Assembly (NCBI GenBank): GCA_003574785.1
Contig: QORU01000014.1
Coordinates: 62,001-126,000 of the forward strand
Origin: Taklimakanibacter deserti
GTDB lineage: Bacteria; Pseudomonadota; Alphaproteobacteria; Rhizobiales; Aestuariivirgaceae
DNA: 64,000 bases
Reading direction: 5' to 3'
In this document: in pieces, positions 42,138-50,274 of the stretch
How the letters are laid out: the number at the start of each line of letters is the position of its first letter
Numbering within the stretch: the first letter of the stretch is position 1
Made by a program: the position numbers and the translations under genes
Notes under the pieces: model-generated
The model's database searches: none
What the model was told of the DNA's origin: nothing
Seen by the model: only the letters and a program-made list of their open reading frames with translations

Positions 42138-43646
42138 ATGAACGATCGCGATACTGACATTGTTGTCGTCGGAGCCGGCAACGCCGCTCTTTGTGCCGCC
42201 CTTGCCGCGCGCGAGAAGGGCGCCCATGTCATAATGCTCGAAAGCGCGCCGGAAGCCGAAAGCGGCGGCAACACACGGTTCACCGCCGGAGCAATGCGGG
42301 TCGTCTATAACGGCGTCGATGATCTCTCCCAGCTGATGCCGGATCTTTCGCAAGCGGAGAAGGACCGCACGGACTTCGGTAGCTACAGTGCCGGCGACTT
42401 CTACGATGATATGGCGCGGGTGACGCAGTACCGTACGAGTCTTGAGCTTTCCGACCTGGTGGTGAGTCGCAGCTTTCCAACCTTGTTGTGGATGCGTGAG
42501 AAGGGTGTTCGTTTCGCGCCGATCTACGGCCGCCAGGCCTTCAAAGTCGATGGCAGGTTCAAGTTCTGGGGCGGATTGACGGTCGAAGCCTGGGGTGGCG
42601 GTCCGGGTCTGGTCTCTGCCTTGACTCAAGCCTGCCGGCTGGCCGGGATCGAGATCCTCTATGATTGTCGCGCGGAGCGGTTGTTGCGCACCGGTGACTC
42701 GGTAACCGGCGTTGTTGTCCGCGCCATGGGCAGAGTGGTGACCATAGCGGCAAAAGCCGTGGTGCTCGCCTCCGGTGGATTTGAGGCCAATCCCGAATGG
42801 CGCACGCGCTATCTGGGGCCGGGCTGGGATCTCGCCAAGGTGCGCGGCACGCGATTCAACCAGGGCGATGGCTTGCGCATGGCGCTCGACATCGGTGCGG
42901 CGGCGTGTGGCAACTGGTCAGGCTGCCATGCGGTAGGCTGGGAGCGCAACGCGCCCGATTATGGCGATCTTGCCGTTGGGGACAATTTTCAGAAGCACAG
43001 CTACCCGTTCGGCATCATGATCAATGCGCGCGGCCGCCGCTTCGTCGATGAGGGTGCCGATTTTCGCAACTATACCTACGCCAAATATGGCCGCGTCATC
43101 CTCGAGCAGCCCGAGCAATTCGCCTGGCAGATATTCGACAGCAAGGTGACGCATCTCCTGCGCGATGAATATCGGATCAAGCAGGTGACGAAAGTGACTG
43201 CTGACACAATTGAGGAACTGGTTCGTAAGCTTGGCGACGTCGATCAGGAGCAAGCTCTTCGGGAGATCCGCGCCTATAATGATGCCGTCGATACAGCGAC
43301 CCCGTTCAATCCCAACGTGAAAGATGGACGCGCCGCCAGAGAATTGGATGTTCCCAAGTCGAACTGGGCCAATCGGCTCGATACACCACCATACGAAGCC
43401 TATGCCGTCACCTGTGGGATCACTTTCACTTTCGGCGGCTTGTCGATCGACAGCCATGCGCGGGTTCTCGACGTCGGCGGCAAACCCATACTTGGTCTCT
43501 TTGCGGCGGGCGAGCTGGTTGGGGGCATTTTCTATTTCAACTATCCGGGCGGGACTGGCCTGACATCAGGCGCTGTCTTCGGACGCATAGCGGGCGCTTC
43601 GGCGGGTTCGTTGATCGCTGGCGTCGATATCGAAACGGCGGCCTGA
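42138..43646 (+). CDS. tcuA: FAD-dependent tricarballylate dehydrogenase-like flavoprotein
   Basis: This 502-residue flavoprotein of the succinate dehydrogenase/fumarate reductase family is most like TcuA, which oxidises tricarballylate to cis-aconitate. The dinucleotide motif VVVGAGNAALCAALAAREKG and the SGGNTRFTAGAMR stretch are at the N terminus, GGFEANPEWRTRYLGPGWD (RRYLGPGWD type) follows, and the C terminus has FNYPGGTGLTSGAVFGR. GGAGGAAGC precedes ATG 42138. It has no TcuB electron-transfer gene beside it. It is the last gene of the LysR-controlled operon and implies a di- or tricarboxylic intermediate. Confidence 0.87.
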   Translation: MNDRDTDIVVVGAGNAALCAALAAREKGAHVIMLESAPEAESGGNTRFTAGAMRVVYNGVDDLSQLMPDLSQAEKDRTDFGSYSAGDFYDDMARVTQYRTSLELSDLVVSRSFPTLLWMREKGVRFAPIYGRQAFKVDGRFKFWGGLTVEAWGGGPGLVSALTQACRLAGIEILYDCRAERLLRTGDSVTGVVVRAMGRVVTIAAKAVVLASGGFEANPEWRTRYLGPGWDLAKVRGTRFNQGDGLRMALDIGAAACGNWSGCHAVGWERNAPDYGDLAVGDNFQKHSYPFGIMINARGRRFVDEGADFRNYTYAKYGRVILEQPEQFAWQIFDSKVTHLLRDEYRIKQVTKVTADTIEELVRKLGDVDQEQALREIRAYNDAVDTATPFNPNVKDGRAARELDVPKSNWANRLDTPPYEAYAVTCGITFTFGGLSIDSHARVLDVGGKPILGLFAAGELVGGIFYFNYPGGTGLTSGAVFGRIAGASAGSLIAGVDIETAA

Positions 43647-44242
43647 ACGATGACGTACCCGCATTTGCCCGCCTTTTCCAATTGAGAGGGTAAGGCAGGC
43701 AGGCTAAAACGCTCCGCATGTTAGGAACAATTGAAACGGAAGCGAAGACGCCGCTTCCCGGGCACCGGTTTTCCGTGGCCCCCATGATGGATGGGCACGA
43801 CAATCAAAAGAAATCAATGAGTTAGAGATCGTCGTGTGCGCAGCGTGTGCAGTAACAGACAGTGCACTACGTGAAGCGGAGTGATCTTCTCAAAGTGACC
43901 AACTCCAATGTCACGCAGAGCTTGCTATGAAGGCAACGAGCAGACACGCAGCGAAGCGCCAATCCGACAATCAGGCGGGTCTGTCGCCGCGAGTTGGGAC
44001 TGCCGGACGAGAAATCAAGCAAAGTCTACAAGTGATTTTTCTCAAGGTAAGGTCGTGAACTCGACTCGATAACTCAACCGTGATCAGTGGGCTACCTTGC
44101 GTTTCTAGCCAGAAATCGCGGTCCCCAATCTCCACGGTGATCGGTATCCGAATTGCTCGGTCCAAGAACACCTATGGCCGCTGTAACATCTGCTGTTGCC
44201 AAAGCGTATGTGCTGCATAAGTTATTAAGAGGTCATATTGGG
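43647..44242. other. 596-base AT-richer non-coding gap
   Basis: This lies between the flavoprotein gene and the HAD gene. It is clearly less GC-rich than its surroundings and holds no convincing gene: a 66-codon minus-strand frame at 43971-44171 has no recognisable features or ribosome site. It contains a repeat-like segment (43752-43831), listed separately. No tRNA fold or clear hairpin was found by eye. Confidence 0.5.
43752..43831. repeat. Degenerate rhizobial-type intergenic repeat remnant
   Basis: The stretch contains GGGCACCGGTTTTCCG, and about 40 bases later AAATCAATGAGTTAGAG. Both resemble parts of a short palindromic repeat family I recall between genes of many Hyphomicrobiales (a CCGGTTTTCC-like arm and AATCAATGAGTTAGAGC). 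Only pieces match, so it would be a decayed copy. No second copy was noticed in the window. Confidence 0.35.
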
Positions 44243-44998
44243 ATGTTCCACACTCGCAGAAACATGTTAGCGATGATGGCCGCGGCTGTTGCAGCAGGCA
44301 GCGGAGCCGCTGCAACTCCGGAGCAGCCGATCAGAGCGGTTGCGTTTGACGGTCTTGCCATCCTTGATCCGCGCCCGGCTCTTGTCTTGGCCAAACAATT
44401 GCATCCACAAGCAGGGGACGCGTTCGTCAGCATCTTTCAATCCCGCCTTTTCGAGTATCAGTGGTTGCGTGCGCTCGGCGCGCACTACAAGGACTTCCTG
44501 TCCATTGTCGACGACGCCCACATATTTGCTGCTGCGCAAACCGGAGATGTGGCAAGCAAAGATGCGCTCAAGCTGTTGCGGGGCGCCTTCCTGAACCTCA
44601 AGGCTTGGCCCGATTCAGCGGCAGCGCTGAAGGCCCTCAAGGCGAGAGGATACCGCATTGGTTTGTTGTCGAACATGACTGCCAGTATGCTTGAAGCCGG
44701 GCTGGTGAATTCAGATCTGACGAATGTTTTCGATCACGTGCTGAGCACCGATGCTATCAGGTCATTTAAGCCGGATCCGAACGCTTATCGGCTTGGTGTT
44801 GAAGCCTTCCGCCTCCCAAAGGAGCAAATCGCCTTTGTGGCTTTTGCCGGATGGGATGCTGCAGGTGCCTCGTGGTTCGGATATCCGACGATTTGGGTTA
44901 ATCGACTAGGCGGCGCGCTGGAACAGCTTGATGGGGAGAAGGTAATCGTGAGCCGGAACCTCACCGATCTCGATCAATGGATGACGGGGCGCAGCTGA
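44243..44998 (+). CDS. Haloacid dehalogenase type II-like HAD protein with Tat signal
   Basis: This 251-residue protein has an apparent twin-arginine signal (HTRRNMLAMMAAAVAAG, cleaved near residue 24) followed by a HAD domain. The nucleophile Asp36 (AVAFDGLAIL), the Arg/Tyr loop FEYQWLRALGAHYKDF, Ser in LLSNMTASML, Lys in SFKPDPNAYRLG and the acidic loop WDAAGASWFGYPTIWVNR match L-2-haloacid dehalogenases. ATG 44243 has AAGAGG before it; a longer start at 44153 is possible. Export is unusual for this mainly cytoplasmic family. It stands alone in an AT-richer stretch and may be acquired. Confidence 0.8.
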   Translation: MFHTRRNMLAMMAAAVAAGSGAAATPEQPIRAVAFDGLAILDPRPALVLAKQLHPQAGDAFVSIFQSRLFEYQWLRALGAHYKDFLSIVDDAHIFAAAQTGDVASKDALKLLRGAFLNLKAWPDSAAALKALKARGYRIGLLSNMTASMLEAGLVNSDLTNVFDHVLSTDAIRSFKPDPNAYRLGVEAFRLPKEQIAFVAFAGWDAAGASWFGYPTIWVNRLGGALEQLDGEKVIVSRNLTDLDQWMTGRS

Positions 44999-45076
44999 AC
45001 CATAGCTGCCTCCACTCGAGCCTCACGAATTGACCGAGGCCACACGCCGAGTCCGCGGACACATGATACGCGCCTG

Positions 45077-46009
45077 TTACAGGTTACCAGTAGACATCTC
45101 ATTGCGTTCGGAAATCTGATCATCTGGTGGCCCCCCAAATTCGGCCATGGCAAAAGAGATGAAACTGCGCAGGCGGGGAGTCATGCGCTGATCGCGATAG
45201 TAAAGTAATGACATGCGACGTTGGCGCAGGCTCCAGTCGGGCAAGAGCTGTACAAGCTTGCCTGACTGGACATCCGGGGCGAGTAGAACAACCGGCTGCA
45301 TGACAACGCCCAGTCCGGCAAGGGCTGCGGCTCTTACGGCCTGGCCGCTGTTGACGCTGGTGATCTGGAGAGGTGTGACTTCCACCGTCTCATTGCCTCT
45401 CGACAGCTTCCAGGGCGACCTCGCGGCGGGTGTAAAAGCAACGATCTCGTGATGCGAGAGCCCAGTCGGATGGTCCACTGCGCCGTTGCGCGCCAGATAT
45501 TCCGGGGCCGCGCAGATCATCATTCCATAGGGAGCAAGTCGGCGCGCGATCAGGCGGTTGTCGGGCAGCGTTCCGATTCGAAAGGCGACATCAATTCCTT
45601 CTTCGATCAGGTCTACGTTGCGATCGGTCAGAATGATGTCTAGCTTTACCTTAGGGGCGAGTTCACGATAGCGGCCCAAAGCCGGAACCAGAACCTCGGT
45701 CCCAAACGTCATCGGTGCGGTGATTCGCAACTGGCCTCTCGCGTCGATTTGCGAAACTTGCGCTTCCTGTTCAGCGACGGCCACGCGGTCCAATATGTCG
45801 CGGCATTGCTCGAAATAGCTCGATCCGAAATCCGTCAGGCTCTGCCGACGCGTCGTCCGGTTCAGCAAACGCGTGCCTAACCGCTCCTCCAATGCGGCTA
45901 TGTGCTGTCCGACCATGGCTGGCGAGATGCCAAGTTTGCTGGCAGCGGCGCTCATTGAACGCGCCTGTGCCGTCGAAACAAAGACCTGCATGGAGCGGAA
46001 GAGGTTCAT
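45077..46009 (-). CDS. LysR-family regulator divergent from an SDR gene
   Basis: This 310-residue LysR regulator of the CrgA/DsdC-like branch begins MNLFRSMQVFVSTAQARS with helix-turn-helix AASKLGISPAMVGQHIAALEERLG (split here AASKLGISPAMVG and QHIAALEERLG) and a periplasmic-binding-type effector domain. It is divergent from the SDR gene at 46105 with a 95-base gap, a common arrangement in which the regulator controls that gene. No operator stands out to the eye. Confidence 0.9.
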   Translation of the reverse strand: MNLFRSMQVFVSTAQARSMSAAASKLGISPAMVGQHIAALEERLGTRLLNRTTRRQSLTDFGSSYFEQCRDILDRVAVAEQEAQVSQIDARGQLRITAPMTFGTEVLVPALGRYRELAPKVKLDIILTDRNVDLIEEGIDVAFRIGTLPDNRLIARRLAPYGMMICAAPEYLARNGAVDHPTGLSHHEIVAFTPAARSPWKLSRGNETVEVTPLQITSVNSGQAVRAAALAGLGVVMQPVVLLAPDVQSGKLVQLLPDWSLRQRRMSLLYYRDQRMTPRLRSFISFAMAEFGGPPDDQISERNEMSTGNL

Positions 46010-46104
46010 TCAATAGAGTTTCTTTAGAAAGATCCATATATCTCCCCCATTATCATGGAAATGCCATTGATTACAGTAGCTGCCGCCTTGAGAAGGAGTG
46101 CGGC

Positions 46105-46866
46105 ATGGCGCGATCACGATTTACGGGGAAAACGGTTCTCATCACCGGTGCCGGCACCGGGATTGGACGGGCCGCCGCCCTGCGCTTGGCTGAAGAGGAG
46201 GCGAAACTCGTCCTGGTAGGGCGACGGCAATATCCGCTCGATCAACTGGTATCGGACATCAGGGCCGCCGGCGGCTCGGCCATCTCAATTGCCTGTGACA
46301 TCTCGCAGGAGAGCGCGGTTTCCCGCGCCATGGCGGAAGCCGTCGCACATTTCGGGCATTTGCATGCGCTCTTTGCCAATGCCGGTGCATTGGGAGAGTT
46401 CAAGTCACTCGCCGATGCCGAAGTGGAGGATTTCGATTCTCTGATCGCCACGAACCTGCGTGGCACCTTTTTGACAATCAAACACAGCCTGCCCGTTCTG
46501 GAAGGGGGCGCAATCCTCATCAATGCCTCGTGGACTGCAAATGCCGTGATGCCAGGGGCCGGTGCCTATGCCGGCACAAAGGGGGCGTTACTGGCCATGA
46601 TGCGCACCTTGGCGGTGGAGCAGGGGCCTCGCAAGATTCGGGTGAATGCTATCAATCCTGGCATTATCCTCACGCCAATGGCCGATGCGGCACTGAGCCC
46701 GGAATTGGCCGCCCGTCTTGCCGCGCATACCGCATTGCGCCGCAATGGTACGCCCGAGGATGTGGCGGGCACGGTCGCCTGGCTTCTGTCGGACGATGCC
46801 GCCTTCGTGACCGGCCAGGAAATCACGGTGGACGGCGGTTATACGATCGGAGGCCTGCGACTCTGA
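46105..46866 (+). CDS. SDR family oxidoreductase under divergent LysR control
   Basis: This 253-residue short-chain dehydrogenase starts at ATG 46105 behind AGAAGGAG. It has the cofactor motif TGAGTGIG, then NAG at 92-94, and catalytic Ser142, Tyr155 and Lys159 (YAGTKG). The C terminus (FVTGQEITVDGGYTIGG) is standard. LysR-controlled single SDRs often reduce quinones, ketones or aldehydes. The substrate is not known. Confidence 0.9.
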   Translation: MARSRFTGKTVLITGAGTGIGRAAALRLAEEEAKLVLVGRRQYPLDQLVSDIRAAGGSAISIACDISQESAVSRAMAEAVAHFGHLHALFANAGALGEFKSLADAEVEDFDSLIATNLRGTFLTIKHSLPVLEGGAILINASWTANAVMPGAGAYAGTKGALLAMMRTLAVEQGPRKIRVNAINPGIILTPMADAALSPELAARLAAHTALRRNGTPEDVAGTVAWLLSDDAAFVTGQEITVDGGYTIGGLRL

Positions 46867-46989
46867 GAAAGGGTGAGCGACTCCGATCATGCCGCCCATT
46901 TATGAAATCGAACGGTTTTAGGCATTTCATACGTTCCCGACAGTGAGCGAAGTTGTGCTCGGTGGGAATGAAATTTCCCCATTGCCGAT

Positions 46990-47979
46990 GTGAAAGCAAT
47001 TTCCGAGGGCCTGAGGAGCGTGGGACTGACAGTTGCCATTCAGATGGACCCCGTTGGATCGATCAACTTCGATACCGATTCAACTCTCATGCTCGGCCTG
47101 GAAGCCCTTTCTCGCGGCTATACGCTTTATTACTTCAATCCGAATTCGCTCAGCTTGGCCGACGGCAAGGTCGTCGCTCAATCGCAGCGGCTTGAGCTGC
47201 GTCCAGTAAAGGGAGATCATTTTCGCCTCGGCCCGAGCGAGCGTCTGTCGCTGGATCGATGCCAGGTCGTATTGGTACGTCAGGATCCTCCTTTCGACCT
47301 GGCCTATATCACCGCGACGTACCTGCTCGAGCGCCTGCCGCCGACAACCGTGGTCGTCAATAACCCTACTCAAATCCGCAACTCACCGGAAAAGCTCATG
47401 GTGACACAATTCCGGGACTTGGTGCCGCCGACATTGATTTCATCGACTGTCGAGGAAATTGCCACATTCCGTCAACAGCACGGCGCGGTTGTCATCAAGC
47501 CGCTCTATGGGTTTGGTGGCTTTGGAGTCGTGCACCTGGAGCCGGATGATCGGAATTTACCGGCCATATTGGAATTGCACGCCGCGCGCGGCCGCGAACC
47601 GCTCGTGATCCAGAAATACATTGCGGATGTGCGTACCGGGGACAAGCGGATCATCCTGGTCAATGGCAAGCCGATCGGCGCAGTCCTGAGACAACCGGCC
47701 GAGCATGAAACCCGCGCAAATTTCCATGCCGGGGGACGGCCCGTCAAATCCGACTTGACCAGCCGCGATAAGGAAATCTGCGCGGTGATCGGCCCGATCC
47801 TGGTCGATCGCGGACTGCTCCTGGCCGGAATTGATGTGATTGGCGGCTATCTGATCGAGATCAACGTGACGTGTCCCACTGGCATTCAGGAAATCAACCG
47901 GCTCAACGATGCTCGGTTGGAGGCGATTGTATGGGATGCCATCGACGCCGAGGTCGAGCGTGTTGGACGGGCTGGCTGA
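46990..47979 (+). CDS. gshB: Glutathione synthetase (GshB) paralogue
   Basis: This ATP-grasp enzyme of 329 residues or slightly fewer matches GshB, which joins glycine to gamma-glutamylcysteine. Visible motifs are VAIQMDP at the N terminus, VRQDPPFDLAYITATYLLE, NPTQIRNSPEKL, the ATP-grasp GFGGFGVVHL, GDKRIILVNGKPIGA and GIDVIGGYLIEINVTCPTGIQE (split GIDVIGGYLIEI and NVTCPTGIQE). The start is uncertain: GTG 46990 is used, but no good ribosome site precedes it and a GTG at 47020 (before GLTVAIQM) is possible. It stands alone without gshA, so it is probably a second copy. Confidence 0.85.
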   Translation: MKAISEGLRSVGLTVAIQMDPVGSINFDTDSTLMLGLEALSRGYTLYYFNPNSLSLADGKVVAQSQRLELRPVKGDHFRLGPSERLSLDRCQVVLVRQDPPFDLAYITATYLLERLPPTTVVVNNPTQIRNSPEKLMVTQFRDLVPPTLISSTVEEIATFRQQHGAVVIKPLYGFGGFGVVHLEPDDRNLPAILELHAARGREPLVIQKYIADVRTGDKRIILVNGKPIGAVLRQPAEHETRANFHAGGRPVKSDLTSRDKEICAVIGPILVDRGLLLAGIDVIGGYLIEINVTCPTGIQEINRLNDARLEAIVWDAIDAEVERVGRAG

Positions 47980-47992
47980 CTGCGAAGCGCAG
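47980..47992. terminator. Short hairpin between convergent genes
   Basis: CTGCG-AAG-CGCAG forms a 5-base stem right at the gshB stop, in the 50-base gap before the convergent sulfite-oxidase-like gene. It is short and has no T run, so it is only a possible terminator. Confidence 0.3.
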
Positions 47993-48029
47993 CGCGGGGC
48001 GGGACGGGACGGCGCCAATCATTCACAAC

Positions 48030-49037
48030 TTACCCATCGACACAGACTTCGACGCTGTGGACGGCATTGCGATATCCGTGCATGGGTTGAACTGTTCCCG
48101 TTGCGTCCGTCGCGCGGGCTAGGATCGCTTTTCGACCCGGTTCAATGGGCGTCCAATCCAGGTTGAACCTATGCCATGCCCAATCGGCTCGCCGATACAG
48201 CGCGGCGCCCGTCCAGGAGCGGCCCTGGTCGAAGCTGAGCTCCACCGTCTCCAGCGGGTGCTCCGACCAGGCCCAGCCCCAGATGCAGATTGCTTGGCCG
48301 AGCTTCACTGTTGTTCCCGGTGCCGGCGCGACGATGAGCGATTCCGGAGCTATGCCCCAGACGGGGCGTCTCTGATCGTGACCGCCTTCGCCGGCATCGA
48401 GGATCTGGTCGTTGTAGAAATGTGTTGTGAAGGGCGCGTCGGCCCTCCGGTCGCTCAAGGTGAGCCGGTAGAGCCATTTGACCGAATTCGTGCCGTAAAA
48501 GCCGGGAACGACCAGCCTGAGCGGGAAGCCATTCTCGCGGGGAATTGGGGCCCCATTCACCTCATAGGCGAGGAGCACATCACCCCGTATAACCCGGTCC
48601 ATCGGCAAGTCCTTCAGATAGAAATCGCAAGGAAATCCCGCGAAGTCGCCGTAGTCCGCGCCATAAGACCAGAGAAATGAAGCTGCATCGTTGGGTTGGC
48701 AATGGGCGAGCACGTCGCGCAGATCGACGCCGCGCCAGATTACATTGGCGACCCGTCGCGCCGGAATATGCGGCTCCAGGGGATTGCCTGCACATTGATG
48801 GACCGCTTCCACCTGCTTCGGCGGCAGTTGCTTCAGGTCGTGCAGGGTAAGTCGGAGCGGCTTGCGGACAAGGCCATCAATTGTCAGCGACCATGTGGTG
48901 TCGTTGATATCGGGAATGCCGCAATGCGCCAGGACGAAGAGATCGCCTGCGGGTGTTATGGGGTCCGACATCTGATGCGGCAGGAGTGGAACCCGACGGA
49001 CGATGCCTTGTGGCCTTAGCGGCGGACGGGGGTTCAT
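48030..49037 (-). CDS. Sulfite oxidase-like molybdopterin enzyme
   Basis: This 335-residue protein has the sulfite oxidase molybdopterin domain with the Mo-ligating Cys82 (AVHQCAGNPL), and the C-terminal Mo-cofactor dimerisation domain (AICIWGWAWSEHPLETVELS). Motifs such as VIWRGVDLRDVL and NGAPIPRENGFPLRLVVPGFYG are typical. It has no signal peptide and no haem or cytochrome partner beside it, so electron acceptor and location are unclear. Some cytoplasmic family members act on substrates other than sulfite. Confidence 0.86.
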   Translation of the reverse strand: MNPRPPLRPQGIVRRVPLLPHQMSDPITPAGDLFVLAHCGIPDINDTTWSLTIDGLVRKPLRLTLHDLKQLPPKQVEAVHQCAGNPLEPHIPARRVANVIWRGVDLRDVLAHCQPNDAASFLWSYGADYGDFAGFPCDFYLKDLPMDRVIRGDVLLAYEVNGAPIPRENGFPLRLVVPGFYGTNSVKWLYRLTLSDRRADAPFTTHFYNDQILDAGEGGHDQRRPVWGIAPESLIVAPAPGTTVKLGQAICIWGWAWSEHPLETVELSFDQGRSWTGAALYRRADWAWHRFNLDWTPIEPGRKAILARATDATGTVQPMHGYRNAVHSVEVCVDG

Positions 49038-49157
49038 GCGGCCTGACCTTTGCAGTCATCACTGTTGGCGAATCTAGGACGGCGGCAGCCGAGGACCTAC
49101 TGGGATTGATGCAACCGGTGTTGCGCCGAAGTGCAGTCCCGTGTCTCTCAGCCTGAA

Positions 49158-50060
49158 TCAGGAGTTGCCCATCAGGAATGCCTGCCGCCGCTCGACCAGC
49201 TCGGCGACGAACTTCATGACCGCCTTGATACGGGCAATATATTCCAGATCCTCATGGACGCAGAGCCAGAGGTCTCGCTTGGGCGAAGCCTGATCGGGCA
49301 GGACGGATACAAGGCGCTTGTCAAGGGAACCCGAAAATGCCGGCAATAGGACGATGCCTACACCGTTCGCCGCCGCATGCTGCTGGGCAAGCATGGATGA
49401 TGTACGGAAAACGACAGTCGGATCCTTGATGACATCGAGCAGCCAGTGAGTCTCGCGGACGATCACGATATCCTCGATATAGTCGATGAAGACGTGGTTC
49501 ACGAGATCGCTGGCACTGGCCGGCGTGCCGCGGCGCTCGAGATAGCCGGCGGATGCGTAGAGCCGCAGCGCGAACTCACCGATCTTCTTCACCACCAGAC
49601 GAGGACTGTTGGGACGTATGAACGACAACAAGATGTCGGACTCGCGCTTGGGCAGGTTGGCGACGTGGCGTTCGGTGAGGAGTTCGACCAGCACGGCGGG
49701 ATGGCGCTGATGGAACTCATGGAAATGCTCGGCCAGGAACATGCTGGCAATGCCTTCCATCGTGCCGAGACGTACCGATCCGGAAATCTGCGCCGGCTTG
49801 CTGCTGACATTCTGCGCGATCGCCAGCACATTGGCTTCGATCGATTCGGCATAGCTTAGCAGGCGCTGACCGGCATCCGAGAGAGCGAAGCCGGAATTGT
49901 TGCGATCGAAAAGCTTGCAGTCGAGCGATTTCTCCAGTTCCGCAATGCGGCGGCTCACCGTCGTATGGTCGACGCGAAGGCGCTTGGCCGCAGGCATCAG
50001 CCTGCCCTGCCGGGCCAATTCGAGAAAGTATGAAAGATCGTTCCAGTCGAAGCCGGACAT
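49158..50060 (-). CDS. LysR-family regulator of the aldoxime/nitrile cluster
   Basis: This 300-residue LysR regulator starts at ATG 50060 behind GGGAGGAAGCG (a longer in-frame start adds 18 unrelated residues). The helix-turn-helix is RLMPAAKRLRVDHTTVSRRI and the effector domain follows with VRLGTMEGIASMFLAEHFHE. Its LysR branch (HTTVSRRIAELE) is the one with dimer recognition at short distance. It is divergent from the PNPOx/ferredoxin-reductase gene and is the best candidate to control the nitrilase and aldoxime dehydratase genes. Confidence 0.9.
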   Translation of the reverse strand: MSGFDWNDLSYFLELARQGRLMPAAKRLRVDHTTVSRRIAELEKSLDCKLFDRNNSGFALSDAGQRLLSYAESIEANVLAIAQNVSSKPAQISGSVRLGTMEGIASMFLAEHFHEFHQRHPAVLVELLTERHVANLPKRESDILLSFIRPNSPRLVVKKIGEFALRLYASAGYLERRGTPASASDLVNHVFIDYIEDIVIVRETHWLLDVIKDPTVVFRTSSMLAQQHAAANGVGIVLLPAFSGSLDKRLVSVLPDQASPKRDLWLCVHEDLEYIARIKAVMKFVAELVERRQAFLMGNS

Positions 50061-50274
50061 CGCTTCCTCCCTGTTCGTTGCAGGAAATCTGGACCGGGCG
50101 AGCGCCGGAGGCAACAGGGCCCCCGATTTGGGAGGCTAGTCCGGGCAGGAGCCCTTTGCTGCGCGCTGCGTTCTTCCAAAAAATGAAAGAGTGAATTCGC
50201 TTCTTCTCGACTTATGGCTGGCAGTGGAATCGATATGTTTGGCTGGTCAGACTTTCGAGAGTGAGGAGCGAGCC
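50061..50274. promoter_or_regulatory. Divergent promoter region of the aldoxime cluster
   Basis: This 214-base region separates the LysR gene from the fused flavoprotein and must contain the promoter of the downstream operon. A ribosome site GTGAGGAGCGAGCC precedes ATG 50275. I see no strong inverted repeat of the T-N11-A type that can be called with confidence. Confidence 0.4.

Noticed and set aside
43971..44171. 66-codon minus-strand frame in the AT-rich gap
   Set aside because: No ribosome site, no recognisable feature, and length within chance expectation for a gap of this size.
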